From Gandjariella thermophila (GTDB taxonomy: Bacteria; Actinomycetota; Actinomycetes; Mycobacteriales; Pseudonocardiaceae), in contig NZ_BJFL01000005.1 in NCBI RefSeq assembly GCF_005405885.1, forward strand, positions 1 to 64,000: 64,000 nt of DNA, in the 5' to 3' direction. The notes under the pieces are model-generated. The model had not been told where the DNA came from and did not search any database. It worked only from the letters and a program-made list of their open reading frames with translations. Within the stretch, counting starts at the first letter, position 1, and every line of letters begins with the position of its first letter. A program made the position numbers and the translations under genes. Shown here one piece after another: positions 48,101 to 57,500 of this stretch.

Positions 48101-48799
48101 GCGCAGAACACCGAGCTGGGCGCGGGCATGGCGGTAGCCATGAAGGACCTGGAGATCCGCGGCGCGGGCAACATCCTCGGCGCCGAGCAGTCCGGGCACA
48201 TCGCGGGTGTCGGCTTCGACCTGTACGTGCGGCTGGTCGGCGAGGCGGTGGAGGCGTTCCGCAAGCACGCCGGCGCGCCCGGCGAGGAGGCCGAGGAGGA
48301 GCTGGCCGAGGTCCGGGTGGACCTGCCGGTGGACGCGCACATCCCGCACGACTACGTGCCCGGGGAGCGGCTGCGGCTGGAGGCGTACCGGAAGATCGCC
48401 GCGGCCCCGGACGCCGCCGGGCTCGCCTCGGTGCGCGACGAGTTGGTCGACCGGTACGGCCCGCCGCCGGCGCCGGTGGAGCACCTGCTCGCGGTGGCCG
48501 CGTTCCGGCAGACCTGCCGCGAGCACGGGGTGACCGAGGTGGCCGTGCAGGGCAGCTCGATCCGGTTCGCCCCGCTGGACCTGCGCGACTCGCAACTGGT
48601 CCGGTTGAAGCGGCTGCACCCGCGCGCCGTCTACAAGGCGGCGGCCAAGATCGTGTCGGTGCCTCGGCCCACCGAGGGTGCCGCGGGCGGCCGGATCGGC
48701 GCGCCGCCGCTGCGGGACCTGCCACTGCTGGAGTGGTGCGGCAAGTTCCTCGAGTCGCTGGCCGCCAGCCCCGCCGCCGCGGCGACCGCCGGCCGGTAG
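45191..48799 (+). CDS. mfd: Transcription-repair coupling factor Mfd
   Basis: A 1202-residue ATP-dependent translocase that removes stalled RNA polymerase and recruits UvrA. Layout: UvrB-like N-terminal domains, the RNAP-interaction (CarD-like) domain [20 protein letters not shown] near 520, and superfamily 2 helicase motors with Walker [19 protein letters not shown] near 664, [13 protein letters not shown] and [15 protein letters not shown]. The TRCF C-terminal domain ([20 protein letters not shown]) completes the full length. The GTG start has GGGGGA upstream. Confidence 0.97.
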   Translation: MNQPGPLRGLLPTVLTDKALREVVSSAGSPLLEVEGPVAARPLVVASLAAAEDAGGADRPVLAITATGREADDLGAALGDLLGPDVVATFPSWETLPHERLSPRADTVGRRLAVLRRLAHPEEDPAGPLRVVVATVRSLIQPMAPGLGELVPVHLSAGAEHDFDHLVERLVELAYARVDMVEKRGEFAVRGGILDVFPPTAEHPLRVEFWGDEVSEIRAFSVADQRSLPGEVTAFSAPPCRELLLTDAVKARAAALAEQHRADEHLAEMLDKLAGGVPCEGMEALIPALCDGELQLLPDVMPEGTHVLLADPEKIRTRAHDLVRTGQEFLEASWMAAADGGRAPVDLGASAYRSLADVATHTRDAGRPWWTLSQFTTEQAAGGALRLDLRPVEAYRGDVQRAFADLRAHTATGGAAVLVVPGAGTAQRAVEQLREAEVAALFAENGLADPPKQATVTVVRGTMEDGFAAPEVGLVVLTETDLTGGRGGTSTRDMRRMPSRRRNAVDPLALKPGDFVVHDKHGIGRYVEMVRRTVAGATREYLVLEYAPSKRGQPGDRLFVPTDQLDEVSRYVGGELPSLNKLGGSDWQNTKAKARKAVKQIAAELVQLYAARQAAPGHAFGVDTPWQAELEDAFPFVETPDQLAAINEVKADMEKAVPMDRVICGDVGYGKTEIAVRAAFKAVQDGKQVVVLVPTTLLAQQHLNTFGERMRPFPVTVKGFSRFTDPNEAEETVKGLADGEVDIVIGTHRLLQTGIRYKNLGLVIVDEEQRFGVEHKEHIKALRTHVDVLTMSATPIPRTLEMSLAGIREMSTILTPPEERHPILTYVGAYDEKQVAAAIRRELLRDGQVFFVHNRVSTIERAARRLRELVPEARIVTAHGQMNEDRLEKIIQSFWEREFDVLVCTTIVETGLDISNANTLIVERGDLLGLAQLHQLRGRVGRGRERGYAYFLYPPEAPLTENAHDRLATIAQNTELGAGMAVAMKDLEIRGAGNILGAEQSGHIAGVGFDLYVRLVGEAVEAFRKHAGAPGEEAEEELAEVRVDLPVDAHIPHDYVPGERLRLEAYRKIAAAPDAAGLASVRDELVDRYGPPPAPVEHLLAVAAFRQTCREHGVTEVAVQGSSIRFAPLDLRDSQLVRLKRLHPRAVYKAAAKIVSVPRPTEGAAGGRIGAPPLRDLPLLEWCGKFLESLAASPAAAATAGR

Positions 48800-48866
48800 G
48801 CGCACGGTGAGCTGGATCGCGTGGTGGGCTTCGTCACGGCTCGCGGCTGTGAGAGGGTGATGCGCC

Positions 48867-49841
48867 GTGACGACGAAGCCGCATCGGATGGTTCGCCCGG
48901 CCACCATTCGCTCGGGACGGTTCCTGGTCACCGCGGTAGCCGCGGCGGTGGGCGCGCTGCTCGCCGGGTGCGGGTCCGGCCCGTCCCAGGCCACCTCAGC
49001 GGTCATCGTGGGCAACACCGCGGTCTCCCTGGACATCGTGCAGCAGCGGGTGGACGCGGTGCTGGCCAAGGAGCCCGCCGCACAGCAACTGCAGCAGCAG
49101 CACAAGCTGGACCAGGTGTCCCGGCAGGTCGTGCAGATGGCGGTGTGGCACGAGCTGGCCCGGCAGGGCGCGGCGCGCGAGGGTATCACCGTGGACGAGA
49201 ACCAGGTCTCCCAGCTGGTCGACCAGGCGGGCGGGGCCGAGCAGGCGTCCAGGGGCACCATCTACGACGCCACCACCTTCCGCGACCGGGCCCGCGACCA
49301 GCTGATCATGATGCAGCTCGGCAGGAAGTACCTGAACCGGCTCACCGTCACGTTCGACATCACCCAGGTCGGCAGCCGGCAGGCGGCGGTGGACAAGGCC
49401 AGGCAGCTCGCCGCGCAGCCCGATCAGGCTGCCCGGGTGCTGCAGGCCGACCAGGCCGCCGGGGTGCCGGCGGCGACCAACCAGAAGCTCACCGCGGCCG
49501 CCGCCCCGTCCTACGCGCTGCCGCTGTTCGGCGTCCGGCCGGGCACGGTGGTCGCGTACTCGCCGCAGGGCGACACCTCGCAATGGATCGTCGCGCTGGT
49601 GCGCGACCGGCACGTCGACCCCGCCACCCCGGCGAACGACGGGTCGGTGAGCCCGCAGGAGCAGCAGGACCCGAAGCAGCTCGCCCAGGTGGGGCTGCGG
49701 ATGCTCGCCCCGCTCGGCGACGAGCTGGGCATCCGGATCAACCCGAGGTACGGCCTGTGGGACCCGGTCGGCATGGAGGTCGCGCCCAGCGCGGGCGAGG
49801 CGGAGGGCTTCGAGATCGGCCCTGCCGGACCCGCCACGTGA
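48867..49841 (+). CDS. SurA-N-like secreted lipoprotein
   Basis: A 324-residue lipoprotein. The signal peptide ends LVTAVAAAVGALLAGC with the lipobox LAGC. The following SurA-type N-terminal chaperone domain reads AVIVGNTAVSLDIVQQRVDA and LDQVSRQVVQMAVWHELARQ. No parvulin PPIase domain follows, so it would act as a periplasmic-side chaperone or scaffold rather than an isomerase. The corresponding mycobacterial position carries lpqU. Its TGA lies in a GTGA that opens the tandem-repeat ORF. Confidence 0.85.
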   Translation: MTTKPHRMVRPATIRSGRFLVTAVAAAVGALLAGCGSGPSQATSAVIVGNTAVSLDIVQQRVDAVLAKEPAAQQLQQQHKLDQVSRQVVQMAVWHELARQGAAREGITVDENQVSQLVDQAGGAEQASRGTIYDATTFRDRARDQLIMMQLGRKYLNRLTVTFDITQVGSRQAAVDKARQLAAQPDQAARVLQADQAAGVPAATNQKLTAAAAPSYALPLFGVRPGTVVAYSPQGDTSQWIVALVRDRHVDPATPANDGSVSPQEQQDPKQLAQVGLRMLAPLGDELGIRINPRYGLWDPVGMEVAPSAGEAEGFEIGPAGPAT

Positions 49842-50011
49842 CCGCACGCCCTCCCGCCGAGGCGGCCGGCGACACCGCCGAGGCACGCCTTCCCGCCGAG
49901 GCGGCCGGCGACACCGCCGAGGCACGCCTTCCCGCCGAGGCGGCCGGCGACACCGCCGAGGCACGCCTTCCCGCCGAGGCGGCCGACGATACTGCGGAGG
50001 CGTGGTGGTGA
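49838..50011 (+). CDS. Tandem-repeat ORF bridging the SurA-like gene and mazG
   Basis: A GTG overlapping the previous stop opens 57 codons: VTARPPAEAAGDTAE, two further perfect copies of ARLPAEAAGDTAE, then ARLPAEAADDTAEAWW and TGA. That TGA overlaps the start region of mazG. The product would be a low-complexity acidic helical peptide. It may be a genuine small protein, or a translated spacer that lets ribosomes pass from one gene to the next. No family known. Confidence 0.4.
   Translation: MTARPPAEAAGDTAEARLPAEAAGDTAEARLPAEAAGDTAEARLPAEAADDTAEAWW
49848..50003 (+). repeat. 39-bp tandem repeat, four copies
   Basis: Units start at 49848, 49887, 49926 and 49965. Units 2 and 3 are identical, unit 1 differs by one base and unit 4 by several. 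The unit is 13 codons, so gains or losses of copies keep the frame open. There are no unique spacers, so it is not CRISPR. Confidence 0.95.
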
Positions 50012-51021
50012 CACTCAGCGACGGCTGCGTGGTGGTGCTGCTGCGCCCGCGTCTGGGTGCGGTGCTGCCGGCCGCGGCGGTGCCCGCGTTGCGCAGCGCG
50101 GCCAGCGTGTTCGCCGGTGCCGACCTGCCCGAGCCGGTGCGCTCCGCGCTCGGCGCGGACCCCGCACCGGACCGCGACGAGTTGCTGCGGCTCGCGGCCG
50201 AGTGCCCGGTCGCCGTGGTGGCCGGTGAACTGGACGAGCCGGCCGCCGCCGCGCTGCACGGTGCCGGAGCGGCGGTGCTCGGCACACCCGAGCCGGCCGG
50301 CGCCGGTCTGCTGGAGGCGGTCGCGGTGATGGACCGGCTGCGCTCGCCCGGCGGGTGCCCATGGGACGCCCAGCAGACCCACGACTCGCTACGGCAGTAC
50401 CTGGTGGAGGAGACCTACGAGCTGCTCGAGGCGATCGAGGACGGCGACCGCGCGGCGCTGCGCGAGGAACTCGGCGACGTGCTGCTGCAGGTGCTGTTCC
50501 ACGCCAGGATGGCCGAGGAGGACGAGGCCGACCCGTTCTCCGTGGACGACGTGGCCCGGGAACTGGTGACCAAGCTGGTCGGCCGGCACCCGCACGTGTT
50601 CGCCCCGGACGAGGTCACCGCCGGTGCGGAGACTCCGTGGTCGCACGGCCGGTGGGAGGAGCTGAAGCAGGCGGAGAAGCGCCGCGAGTCCAGTGTGGAC
50701 GGTGTGGCGCTGGGGCAGCCCGCGCTCGCCCTCGCCGCCAAACTGGCGCAGCGCACCGGCCGCGCCGGGCTGCCCGCCGACCTGCTGCCCGGCACCGACG
50801 ACGCGGGCGGTGTCGCGCCCGGCGCGGCACCCGGCGAGATGCTGTTCGCGGTGGCCGCGCTGGCCAGGCTCGCGGGCGCCGACCCGGAGGGCGAGTTGCG
50901 CGCGGTGGCCCGCCGGTTCGCCGAGGACGTGCGGGCGGCGGAGCGCGCCGCCCGGGCCGCCGGTGTCGACCCGGCCGGAATGTCCGCCGGCGACTGGCGC
51001 CGGTTCTGGCCGGCCCGCTGA
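50008..51021 (+). CDS. mazG: Nucleoside triphosphate pyrophosphohydrolase MazG
   Basis: About 337 residues. The C-terminal MazG domain shows LRSPGGCPWDAQQTHDSLRQ, YLVEETYELLEAIEDGD and LREELGDVLLQVLFHARMAE, with the EExxE and ExxD metal ligands. It hydrolyses NTPs/dNTPs to monophosphates, a house-cleaning activity. The first 95 residues form the extra N-terminal domain of actinobacterial MazG. Three GTG codons in a row (50002, 50005, 50008) could start translation, all overlapping the stop of the repeat ORF; I report the last. Confidence 0.93.
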   Translation: MTLSDGCVVVLLRPRLGAVLPAAAVPALRSAASVFAGADLPEPVRSALGADPAPDRDELLRLAAECPVAVVAGELDEPAAAALHGAGAAVLGTPEPAGAGLLEAVAVMDRLRSPGGCPWDAQQTHDSLRQYLVEETYELLEAIEDGDRAALREELGDVLLQVLFHARMAEEDEADPFSVDDVARELVTKLVGRHPHVFAPDEVTAGAETPWSHGRWEELKQAEKRRESSVDGVALGQPALALAAKLAQRTGRAGLPADLLPGTDDAGGVAPGAAPGEMLFAVAALARLAGADPEGELRAVARRFAEDVRAAERAARAAGVDPAGMSAGDWRRFWPAR

Positions 51022-51159
51022 TCGCGCCGCGGGTTCGGGGCGGTTCGGCCGGCGCCGGGACCGCAGCGGGCGGATGTTCCAAGAACAGCACGAGTCTCGC
51101 CTCCGCCGCGTACGGTTCGCTACCGTATCGGCACCGAGGGCTGTCGAGGGGGGAGTCGG

Positions 51160-51651
51160 GTGTCCGACGTCGTGCAGGTGAGACTGCCCAGCGGTGACGT
51201 GGTCTGGGCGCGCGTGGCGGTCGAGGATGACGGGCCGGCCGATGTCGGCTTCGCCGACCGGAGCAAGGTCTACCACCTCGACGGGTTGGTCGAGACCGTG
51301 CGCGGCGTGGCGGAATCCATCCGCGACGGGTTACGCCATTTCCAGCCCGACGACGTCACGGTGCAGTTCGGGATCGAGGTGTCCGGGAAAACCGGCAAGG
51401 TGGTGAGCGTGCTCGCCCAGGCGGGGGCCAAGGCCACGCTCACCGTCACACTGAAGTGGAAGGGCGGCGGCGGGCGGGACGACCGCGCCGAAACGGTCGC
51501 CGCGTTCTCGGGCGAGGAGGAGCCGGACGGAAATTCCTCGGAGCATGACGGGAATTCCCCGGAGTCGGCCGGAAATTCCGCGGAGCCGGAAGCGGATTCC
51601 TCAGCGCCGGACGGAGGTTCGCCGCACGCGGCGGGAGCGGCCGAGCGATGA
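51160..51651 (+). CDS. Trypco1-like (CU044_2847 family) protein
   Basis: A 163-residue protein. The first 105 residues (VRLPSGDVVWARVAVEDDGP, LVETVRGVAESIRDGLRHFQ, DDVTVQFGIEVSGKTGKVVS and KATLTVTLKW) match the trypsin-co-occurring domain 1 pattern. That small domain is found next to trypsin-like proteases in NTP-dependent conflict systems. A Ser/Glu/Gly-rich disordered tail with repeated GNS motifs follows. The stop overlaps the protease ATG. A TACCGT -10 (51121-51126) and a GAGGGGGGAG ribosome-binding sequence head the operon. Likely role: regulator or adaptor of the adjacent protease. Confidence 0.75.
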   Translation: MSDVVQVRLPSGDVVWARVAVEDDGPADVGFADRSKVYHLDGLVETVRGVAESIRDGLRHFQPDDVTVQFGIEVSGKTGKVVSVLAQAGAKATLTVTLKWKGGGGRDDRAETVAAFSGEEEPDGNSSEHDGNSPESAGNSAEPEADSSAPDGGSPHAAGAAER

Positions 51652-53549
51652 GCCCCGTCACCGACCTGACGGAGCACCTCCAGCGTTGCGTCGTGCGCCT
51701 GTCCGGCGGGGAGCTGCGCGGCGGCAGTGGTTTCTTCGTCGCCCCCGGGTACGTGCTGACCTGTGCGCACGTGGTCGACGGCGCGGTCGACCGGCCGGTG
51801 ACGGTCACCTGGGACGGCAGGGACCACCGCGGCCGGGTGGTGTGGGCCGAGCCGCGCGGGGAGGCGGGCACCGCGGGCCCGGTCTGGCCCTATCCCGACC
51901 TGGCCGTGGTCCGCGTTCCGGTCGGCGGCCCGTGCGTGTGGTTGGCCGAGCGTCTGCCCGACTACGAGGCGGAACTGCTCGCCGCCGGCCACGCGCGGCT
52001 GTACGGGCCGCAGGAGGAACGGCGCACGGCGCAGCTCACCTCGGCCGGCCCGGTGGACCTCGGCACCGCGACCCTGCTGCGGCTCAGCGGCGACGAGTTG
52101 CCCGACGGGATGTCCGGCGGGCCGGTTCTCGATCTCACCACGGGCGAGGTGTGCGCGGTGGTGAAGACCGCGCGAGCGCGAAACGAGCCGCACGGCGGGG
52201 TCGCGCTGCCGATCGAGGCGCTGCGCGCGCTGCCGGCCGACCTGTTCCGCGAGTTGTGGCGCGGGCACGACCGCTACCACGCCTCGGACGGCCCGTGGCC
52301 GGGACTGCTCGACCGCCTTCCCGAGCGCCGCCCGCGCAGCGTCGACCCGCTGGCCATCGTGAGCCCCAACGGCTCCCATCCGGTGCTGCTGCCCAGCGAG
52401 ATCAGCGAACTCCGGGGCCTGCTGGCCGACCTGCCGCCGGCCGACGACCTGTACGAGGTGTACCGGCTGGCCTGCGGACCGGCCGCGCCACGTCCGGAAC
52501 TGTCACTGCGGGACCGCCGGGACGTGGTCCGCGCCCTGGACGACGTCGCCGCCGCCCCGCGCGGCGCGCTGCACCCGCTGCTGGCGTTCGCCGCGCTGAC
52601 CGCCCACCGCTGCCAGCGGCCCGATGCGGCGGACCGGTTGCGCGCCTGGGCGCAGCGGGTGGCCACCCGTCTCGGCCAGCGGGCCGAACTCGCGCGGTAC
52701 ACGCCCGCCAGCCGCGGCGCCGCCGGGGAGGAGCCCGCGGCGGTCATCGCCAGGGTCGAGCCCAGCGCGCACGACCCGGACCGGTACCTGCTCACGGTCT
52801 GGCTGCACCGTGGCGACGGGGACGTGGAGAACCTCGCCAGCAGCGACGATCCCCGGCCGATCGGCGAGACGTGGCAGCGGCTGCGGAGCCTGCTGCCCGG
52901 CGCGCTGAACCAACTCGACGCCGGCCCCGACGTGATGGTCGAGTTCGTGTTGCCGCAGCGCCTGCTCAACGAGCCCGTGGACGAGTGGCAGGTGTGGCCC
53001 GGTCGACCGTTCGCGCGGCTCGGCAGGCGCCATCCGGTGGTGGTTCGCGCGCTGGGCGAGGACGACGATTCCTACAGCTTCAGCGAGGGCACCGCACGGT
53101 GGAAATGGCTGGTCGAGCAGGACACGGTGCCGTGGCACTGGATCGACTGCGAGGACAAGCGGGACCAGGAGGTCCTGTATGCCTGGTTCGAGGAATCCAC
53201 CGAGCACGCCGCGCTGGGGCTGCCCGGCCCGCCGGACGTGGAGTTGGCCCGCGCCGCGCTGGAGGCCGGGCTGTTCGCCGGCCTGCGGGTCGCGGTGTGG
53301 CGGCGCACCTGGTGCCAGGACCACGCCGCCAGCGGCGTGGTCACCCGGCCGTGCGCGAGCGACCGGTTCCGGGAGGAGTTGAGCGGCGGCCTCGCCGGCG
53401 TGCCGGTGACCCGGCTGCCGCGCGCGGTCAAGGACCTGCGAAACGCGGCCGCGCAGGCGGGTCCGGAACATTGCGGCCACGGCGTCGTGCTGCTGTGGGA
53501 TCTTGGAAGGCGGCCGGAGGCAGGCCAACCGCTCGTTCCTCTGGCGTGA
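51648..53549 (+). CDS. Trypsin-like protease with VMAP-C domain
   Basis: A 633-residue protein. Residues 1-200 form a trypsin-like serine protease with triad His41 (LTCAHVVDG), Asp84 (PYPDLAVVRV) and Ser156 (GMSGGPV). Residues 235-320 resemble an effector-associated death-like domain (LPSEISELRGLLADLPPADD). From about 360 onward comes a VMAP C-terminal domain (RIEPSAHDPDRYLLTVWLHR, VEFVLPQRLLNEPVDEWQVW, and VPVTRLPRAVKDLR). In the family model VMAP connects a MoxR ATPase with effectors such as proteases. There is no signal peptide, so it acts in the cytoplasm. Confidence 0.85.
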   Translation: MSPVTDLTEHLQRCVVRLSGGELRGGSGFFVAPGYVLTCAHVVDGAVDRPVTVTWDGRDHRGRVVWAEPRGEAGTAGPVWPYPDLAVVRVPVGGPCVWLAERLPDYEAELLAAGHARLYGPQEERRTAQLTSAGPVDLGTATLLRLSGDELPDGMSGGPVLDLTTGEVCAVVKTARARNEPHGGVALPIEALRALPADLFRELWRGHDRYHASDGPWPGLLDRLPERRPRSVDPLAIVSPNGSHPVLLPSEISELRGLLADLPPADDLYEVYRLACGPAAPRPELSLRDRRDVVRALDDVAAAPRGALHPLLAFAALTAHRCQRPDAADRLRAWAQRVATRLGQRAELARYTPASRGAAGEEPAAVIARVEPSAHDPDRYLLTVWLHRGDGDVENLASSDDPRPIGETWQRLRSLLPGALNQLDAGPDVMVEFVLPQRLLNEPVDEWQVWPGRPFARLGRRHPVVVRALGEDDDSYSFSEGTARWKWLVEQDTVPWHWIDCEDKRDQEVLYAWFEESTEHAALGLPGPPDVELARAALEAGLFAGLRVAVWRRTWCQDHAASGVVTRPCASDRFREELSGGLAGVPVTRLPRAVKDLRNAAAQAGPEHCGHGVVLLWDLGRRPEAGQPLVPLA

Positions 53550-53562
53550 AGGGAGCACAGGG

Positions 53563-54576
53563 GTGGAGGACTGGTGGATCTATCGCGGCACCGGCGAGCC
53601 GCACCCGGGCATCCTGCGGTTGCCCGCACCTCCGCCGTGGCGGGTGTTCGACGGTGGACCGCCGGTCGCCCCGCACGAGGGTAGCGACGCCGCGGTCCCG
53701 CGCCGGCTCGGCGACGCCCGCCGCGCGGTGACCTACCGGCCGCGCCGGGAAGAGGTCGAACTGGTCAACGCCGCCCTGTACCTGCGGCGACCGTTGCTGG
53801 TGACCGGCAAGCCGGGCACCGGCAAGTCGACGCTGGCCTACTCCGTCGCCCACGAACTGGCCCTCGGCCCGGTGCTTCGCTGGCCGATCACCAGCCGGGC
53901 CACCCTCCAGCAGGGGCTGTACGAGTACGACGCGATCGGCCGGTTACACGAGGCCAACCTCAGCGAGCACACCGGTGGCGGCGCGCGGGACTTGGGCATC
54001 GGGCGGTATCTCACCCTCGGCCCGCTGGGCACCGCGCTGCTGCCGTACGAGCAACCACGTGTCCTGCTGATCGACGAGATCGACAAGAGCGACATCGACC
54101 TGCCGAACGACCTGCTCAACATCTTCGAGGAAGGCGAGTACTCGATCCCGGAGCTGCGCCGGGTGTCCTCCGCCCATCCTCGGGTCGAGGTGCAGACGGC
54201 GGACGGCGGGCAGGTCGTCGTGGAGCGCGGCCACGTGCGTTGCCGCGCGTTCCCGTTCGTGGTGCTGACCAGTAACGGCGAGCGCGAGTTCCCGCCGGCG
54301 TTCCTGCGCCGGTGTCTCCGGCTGGACCTGCACGAACCGGATGCCGACCAGCTCGCCAGCATTGTCGAGGCACATCTCGGACCGGGTGCGAAGACGGCCA
54401 GCGACGATCTCATCGAGCGTTTCATCGGGCATCGGGAGCGTGGCACCCTCGCCACCGACCAGTTGCTCAACGCCATCTACCTCACCTCGACGGCCGCCGT
54501 CGAGCGCGGGCTGGGGCGGGAGGAACTCGCCGACATGATCCTGCGATACGTCGAGAGCGACGCGGGGCTGGGATGA
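53563..54576 (+). CDS. MoxR-type AAA+ ATPase of the VMAP system
   Basis: A 337-residue AAA+ ATPase. Walker A VTGKPGTGKSTLAYSV near residue 90, Walker B VLLIDEIDKSDIDLPNDLLN, sensor 1 VVLTSNGEREFPPAF and an arginine finger region FLRRCLRLDLHEP are present. The N-terminal 60 residues are a variable Pro-rich segment. MoxR ATPases remodel or load partner proteins. Here it lies between the protease/VMAP gene and the SAV_2336 gene, whose ATG overlaps its stop (ATGA). Confidence 0.9.
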   Translation: MEDWWIYRGTGEPHPGILRLPAPPPWRVFDGGPPVAPHEGSDAAVPRRLGDARRAVTYRPRREEVELVNAALYLRRPLLVTGKPGTGKSTLAYSVAHELALGPVLRWPITSRATLQQGLYEYDAIGRLHEANLSEHTGGGARDLGIGRYLTLGPLGTALLPYEQPRVLLIDEIDKSDIDLPNDLLNIFEEGEYSIPELRRVSSAHPRVEVQTADGGQVVVERGHVRCRAFPFVVLTSNGEREFPPAFLRRCLRLDLHEPDADQLASIVEAHLGPGAKTASDDLIERFIGHRERGTLATDQLLNAIYLTSTAAVERGLGREELADMILRYVESDAGLG

Positions 54577-57500
54577 GTCTCACCCGGCTCCTGGCCGTCC
54601 TGGAGAGCGCCGGCCTCGACCCTCAGCCCCGCGAGGTGGCCGAGGCGCTGTGGCTCGCCCCGCACCTTCGGCCGGGTGCCGCCCCGGGCAGTGGCGAGGA
54701 CGCCGCCCGGTACCAATCCCCAACCGGCGGTCGAGGCGTGGGCGGCGGACCATCCGCCGCCCTCCCCGGCGGTGCCGGGGGAGCGGGCAAGCCGGCCGGC
54801 GCGGACCGCGGCCGGCCGGATCCGGCACCACCCGGCGACCAGCACCCGCTGCGCCTGCCCGCGCCGCGCGGCACCGCCACCGGCGAGGCGCTCCCGCTCC
54901 GGCTGCCCGCCGCGGACGCCCTGCCCGGCAAGCTCGCCCTCGGCCGGGCCCTGCGGCCACTGAAGCGCCGGGTACCCGACCGCCGCCGGCTCGCCGTCGA
55001 CGAGGACCTGACCGCGACCCGGATCGCCGAGGAAGGCATGTGGCTGCCGGTGCTGCGCCCGGCCACCGACCGGTGGTTGGACCTCGCCCTGGTGGTTGAC
55101 GCCGAACCGTCCATGGTGGCGTGGCAGCCGCTGATCGCCGAACTGCGCGCCCTGCTGGAGAACCTCGGCGCGTTCCGCGACGTGCGCACGTGGTCGCTGC
55201 ACCCCACCGAGGGCGGCGGCCTCGGCCTGAGCCAGGGGACCTCGCGAGGGCGGCTGCGCCCGCCGGCCGAACTGGCCGACCCCACCGGCCGCCGGCTGAT
55301 CCTGCTGGTGAGCGACTGCGTCGGCGGTCCGTGGCACAGCGGCGTGGTGGGCGCGCTGCTGCGACGCTGGGCGCGCGGCGGGCCGGTGGCGATCCTGCAG
55401 CCGTTGCCGCAACGCCTGTGGCCGCGCACCGGGCTGCGACCGGTGCGCGGGCGGCTGCACGCGCCGGCCGCTGGCGTGCCGAACGCGCGGCTGCGGTTCA
55501 CCCGGCACCACCGCCGCCGTGCCGCCTCCCGGGACGCCGTGCCGGTGCCGGTGCTGCAGATCGAACCGGACTGGCTGGCTCCGTGGGCCCGGCTGATCGG
55601 CGCCGACGGCGGCGGCTGGATGGACAGCGCGGTGACGTTCGCCGCCCCGCCGCGGCCACCGGCCACGACCGAGCCGGTGCGCGCCGCGCCGAGCCGGCCC
55701 GCCGACCAGGTCACCTCGTTCCATGCCGCGGCCACCCCCGACGCGTTCCGGCTGGCCAGCTACCTGGCCGCGGTTCCGCTCAACCTGCCGATCATGCGCT
55801 TGGTGCAGCGGGTCATGCTGCCCGCGTCCCGGCCGAGTCACCTGGCCGAGGTGTTGCTCAGCGGCCTGCTGGTCACCGTGACCGGCGGCGAGGACACCCG
55901 GTACGAGTTCGCGCCGGGCGTGCGCGAGGAGCTTGCCGGCTACCTGCTGCGCAGCCAGGCCGGCCGGTTGCGGTCCGAGTTGTCCCGCTTCTTCGCCGAG
56001 CGGCTCGGTCTCAGCCCGCGCGAGTTCCGCGCGGCGGTGTCCACCCCGGAGGGGACCGGGGACGCCGGGTTGGCCACCGCCGGCCCGCCCCTGGGCCACC
56101 TGCCCTCGGCGATGCTGGCCCGCTGGGGTGGCCGCTACCGGGAGTTGACGGCGCTGTTCGAGGTCGACGGCCGGCCGCGGCAGACCGAGGCGAGCCCGTC
56201 CGACGCCGAACGCGCCGAGGAACTGGCCGCCGCGGCCGAGCACCTGCTCGCACCGGCCTGGGCGGAACTGCTCGGCCTCGACGACCGGCCGCCGCGGCCC
56301 GGGGCGCCGGGGTCCGGTGCCGAAGGCGGGTCCTTTCCGCGCGAGGTCCTGGATGACGTGGAAGAAGCGATTCGGTTGTATCGGCAGGCGCTTGCCATCG
56401 GGGGGCACCGGGCACGGCTGCTGGCCGGCCTGGTTCATGCGTTGCGAATTCGCCACGAACTGACCAATAGCCTGGCCGATCTACACGAAGCGCTTGCCAT
56501 TGGCGGCCAGGCGCTGGACCTAAGGGTGGAAAACGGTCACCTGGACGAAGCGGCCATGTGCGCCGATCTTGCCGACCTCCGACTGGTGCGGTTCCATCAA
56601 GGCGGTAAGGCGGGTGACCTGGACGAGGCGGTGCGACTGTCGCGAACCGCGGTCGACCTCACACGACACGACGACCCGGCTCGATCAGCGCGTTACACCG
56701 CATTAGCGCGCGCGTTACGGCTGCGGTTCGACCGGACCCGTAGGCTCAACGACCTGGACGAGGCGATGAACGTGTACCAGCAGGCTCTGGCGACCGCAGG
56801 CTCGCGGGCAGTACCCCACCTGCTCGCCGAGCTCGCCGGAACACTGCGGACGCGCTTCGAACACGCAGGAAGCCCGCGAGACCTGGACGCGGCTCTCGCG
56901 ACGCAGCGCAGGGCGGTGGACGCCGTGACCGACGATCCCCAGCGGTGGCGCTTCATCGCCGACCTTGCCGATCTGCTGCGCATGCGTTTCGAGGCGGGCG
57001 GGACGCGGCGCGACCTCGACGAGGCGGTGAGCCTCTACCGCATGGTGGTGCTCCAGGCGCCGCCGGGAGCCGGGCAGGTCCGGGCGTTACGCGCGCTGTC
57101 CAGCGCCGCCGCGACCCGCTTCCAGCACACTGGCGAGGCCGCGGACCTGGACGAGGCGGTGGATCTCAACCAGCGCGCGGCCGAGACCAGCAGCGTCGGC
57201 GACCCCGAGCACGCCAGGAACCTGTCCACCATGTCCGCGCTGCTGCGCACCCGGTTCGAGCGCGGCGGCCACCTCGACGACCTGGACCGGGCGGTTCGCG
57301 CCGCCAGGCAGGCGCTGGAGTCCACCCCCAGCTACCACCCCGACCACGTCGGCTATCTCGAGGAACTGGGCAGGGTCGCGCGGATCCGCTTCGAGGCCGT
57401 CGGCGACCCCCTCGACCTGATCGAGGCGATCGACGCCTTCCAACGGGCCGCCGACCTGGTCCCGGCCGACCATCCCGGGCGCGCCCGGTACCTCACCGAA

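Noticed and set aside
45872-49261. 1129-codon minus-strand open frame across mfd and the SurA-like gene
   Set aside because: It has His/Val/Leu/Arg-biased composition with no domain and is antisense to fully recognisable Mfd; a shadow frame.
49848-50003. Regular direct repeats resembling a CRISPR array
   Set aside because: Units are contiguous and nearly identical with no spacers, keep an open frame and lie between two overlapping genes; no cas genes are present.
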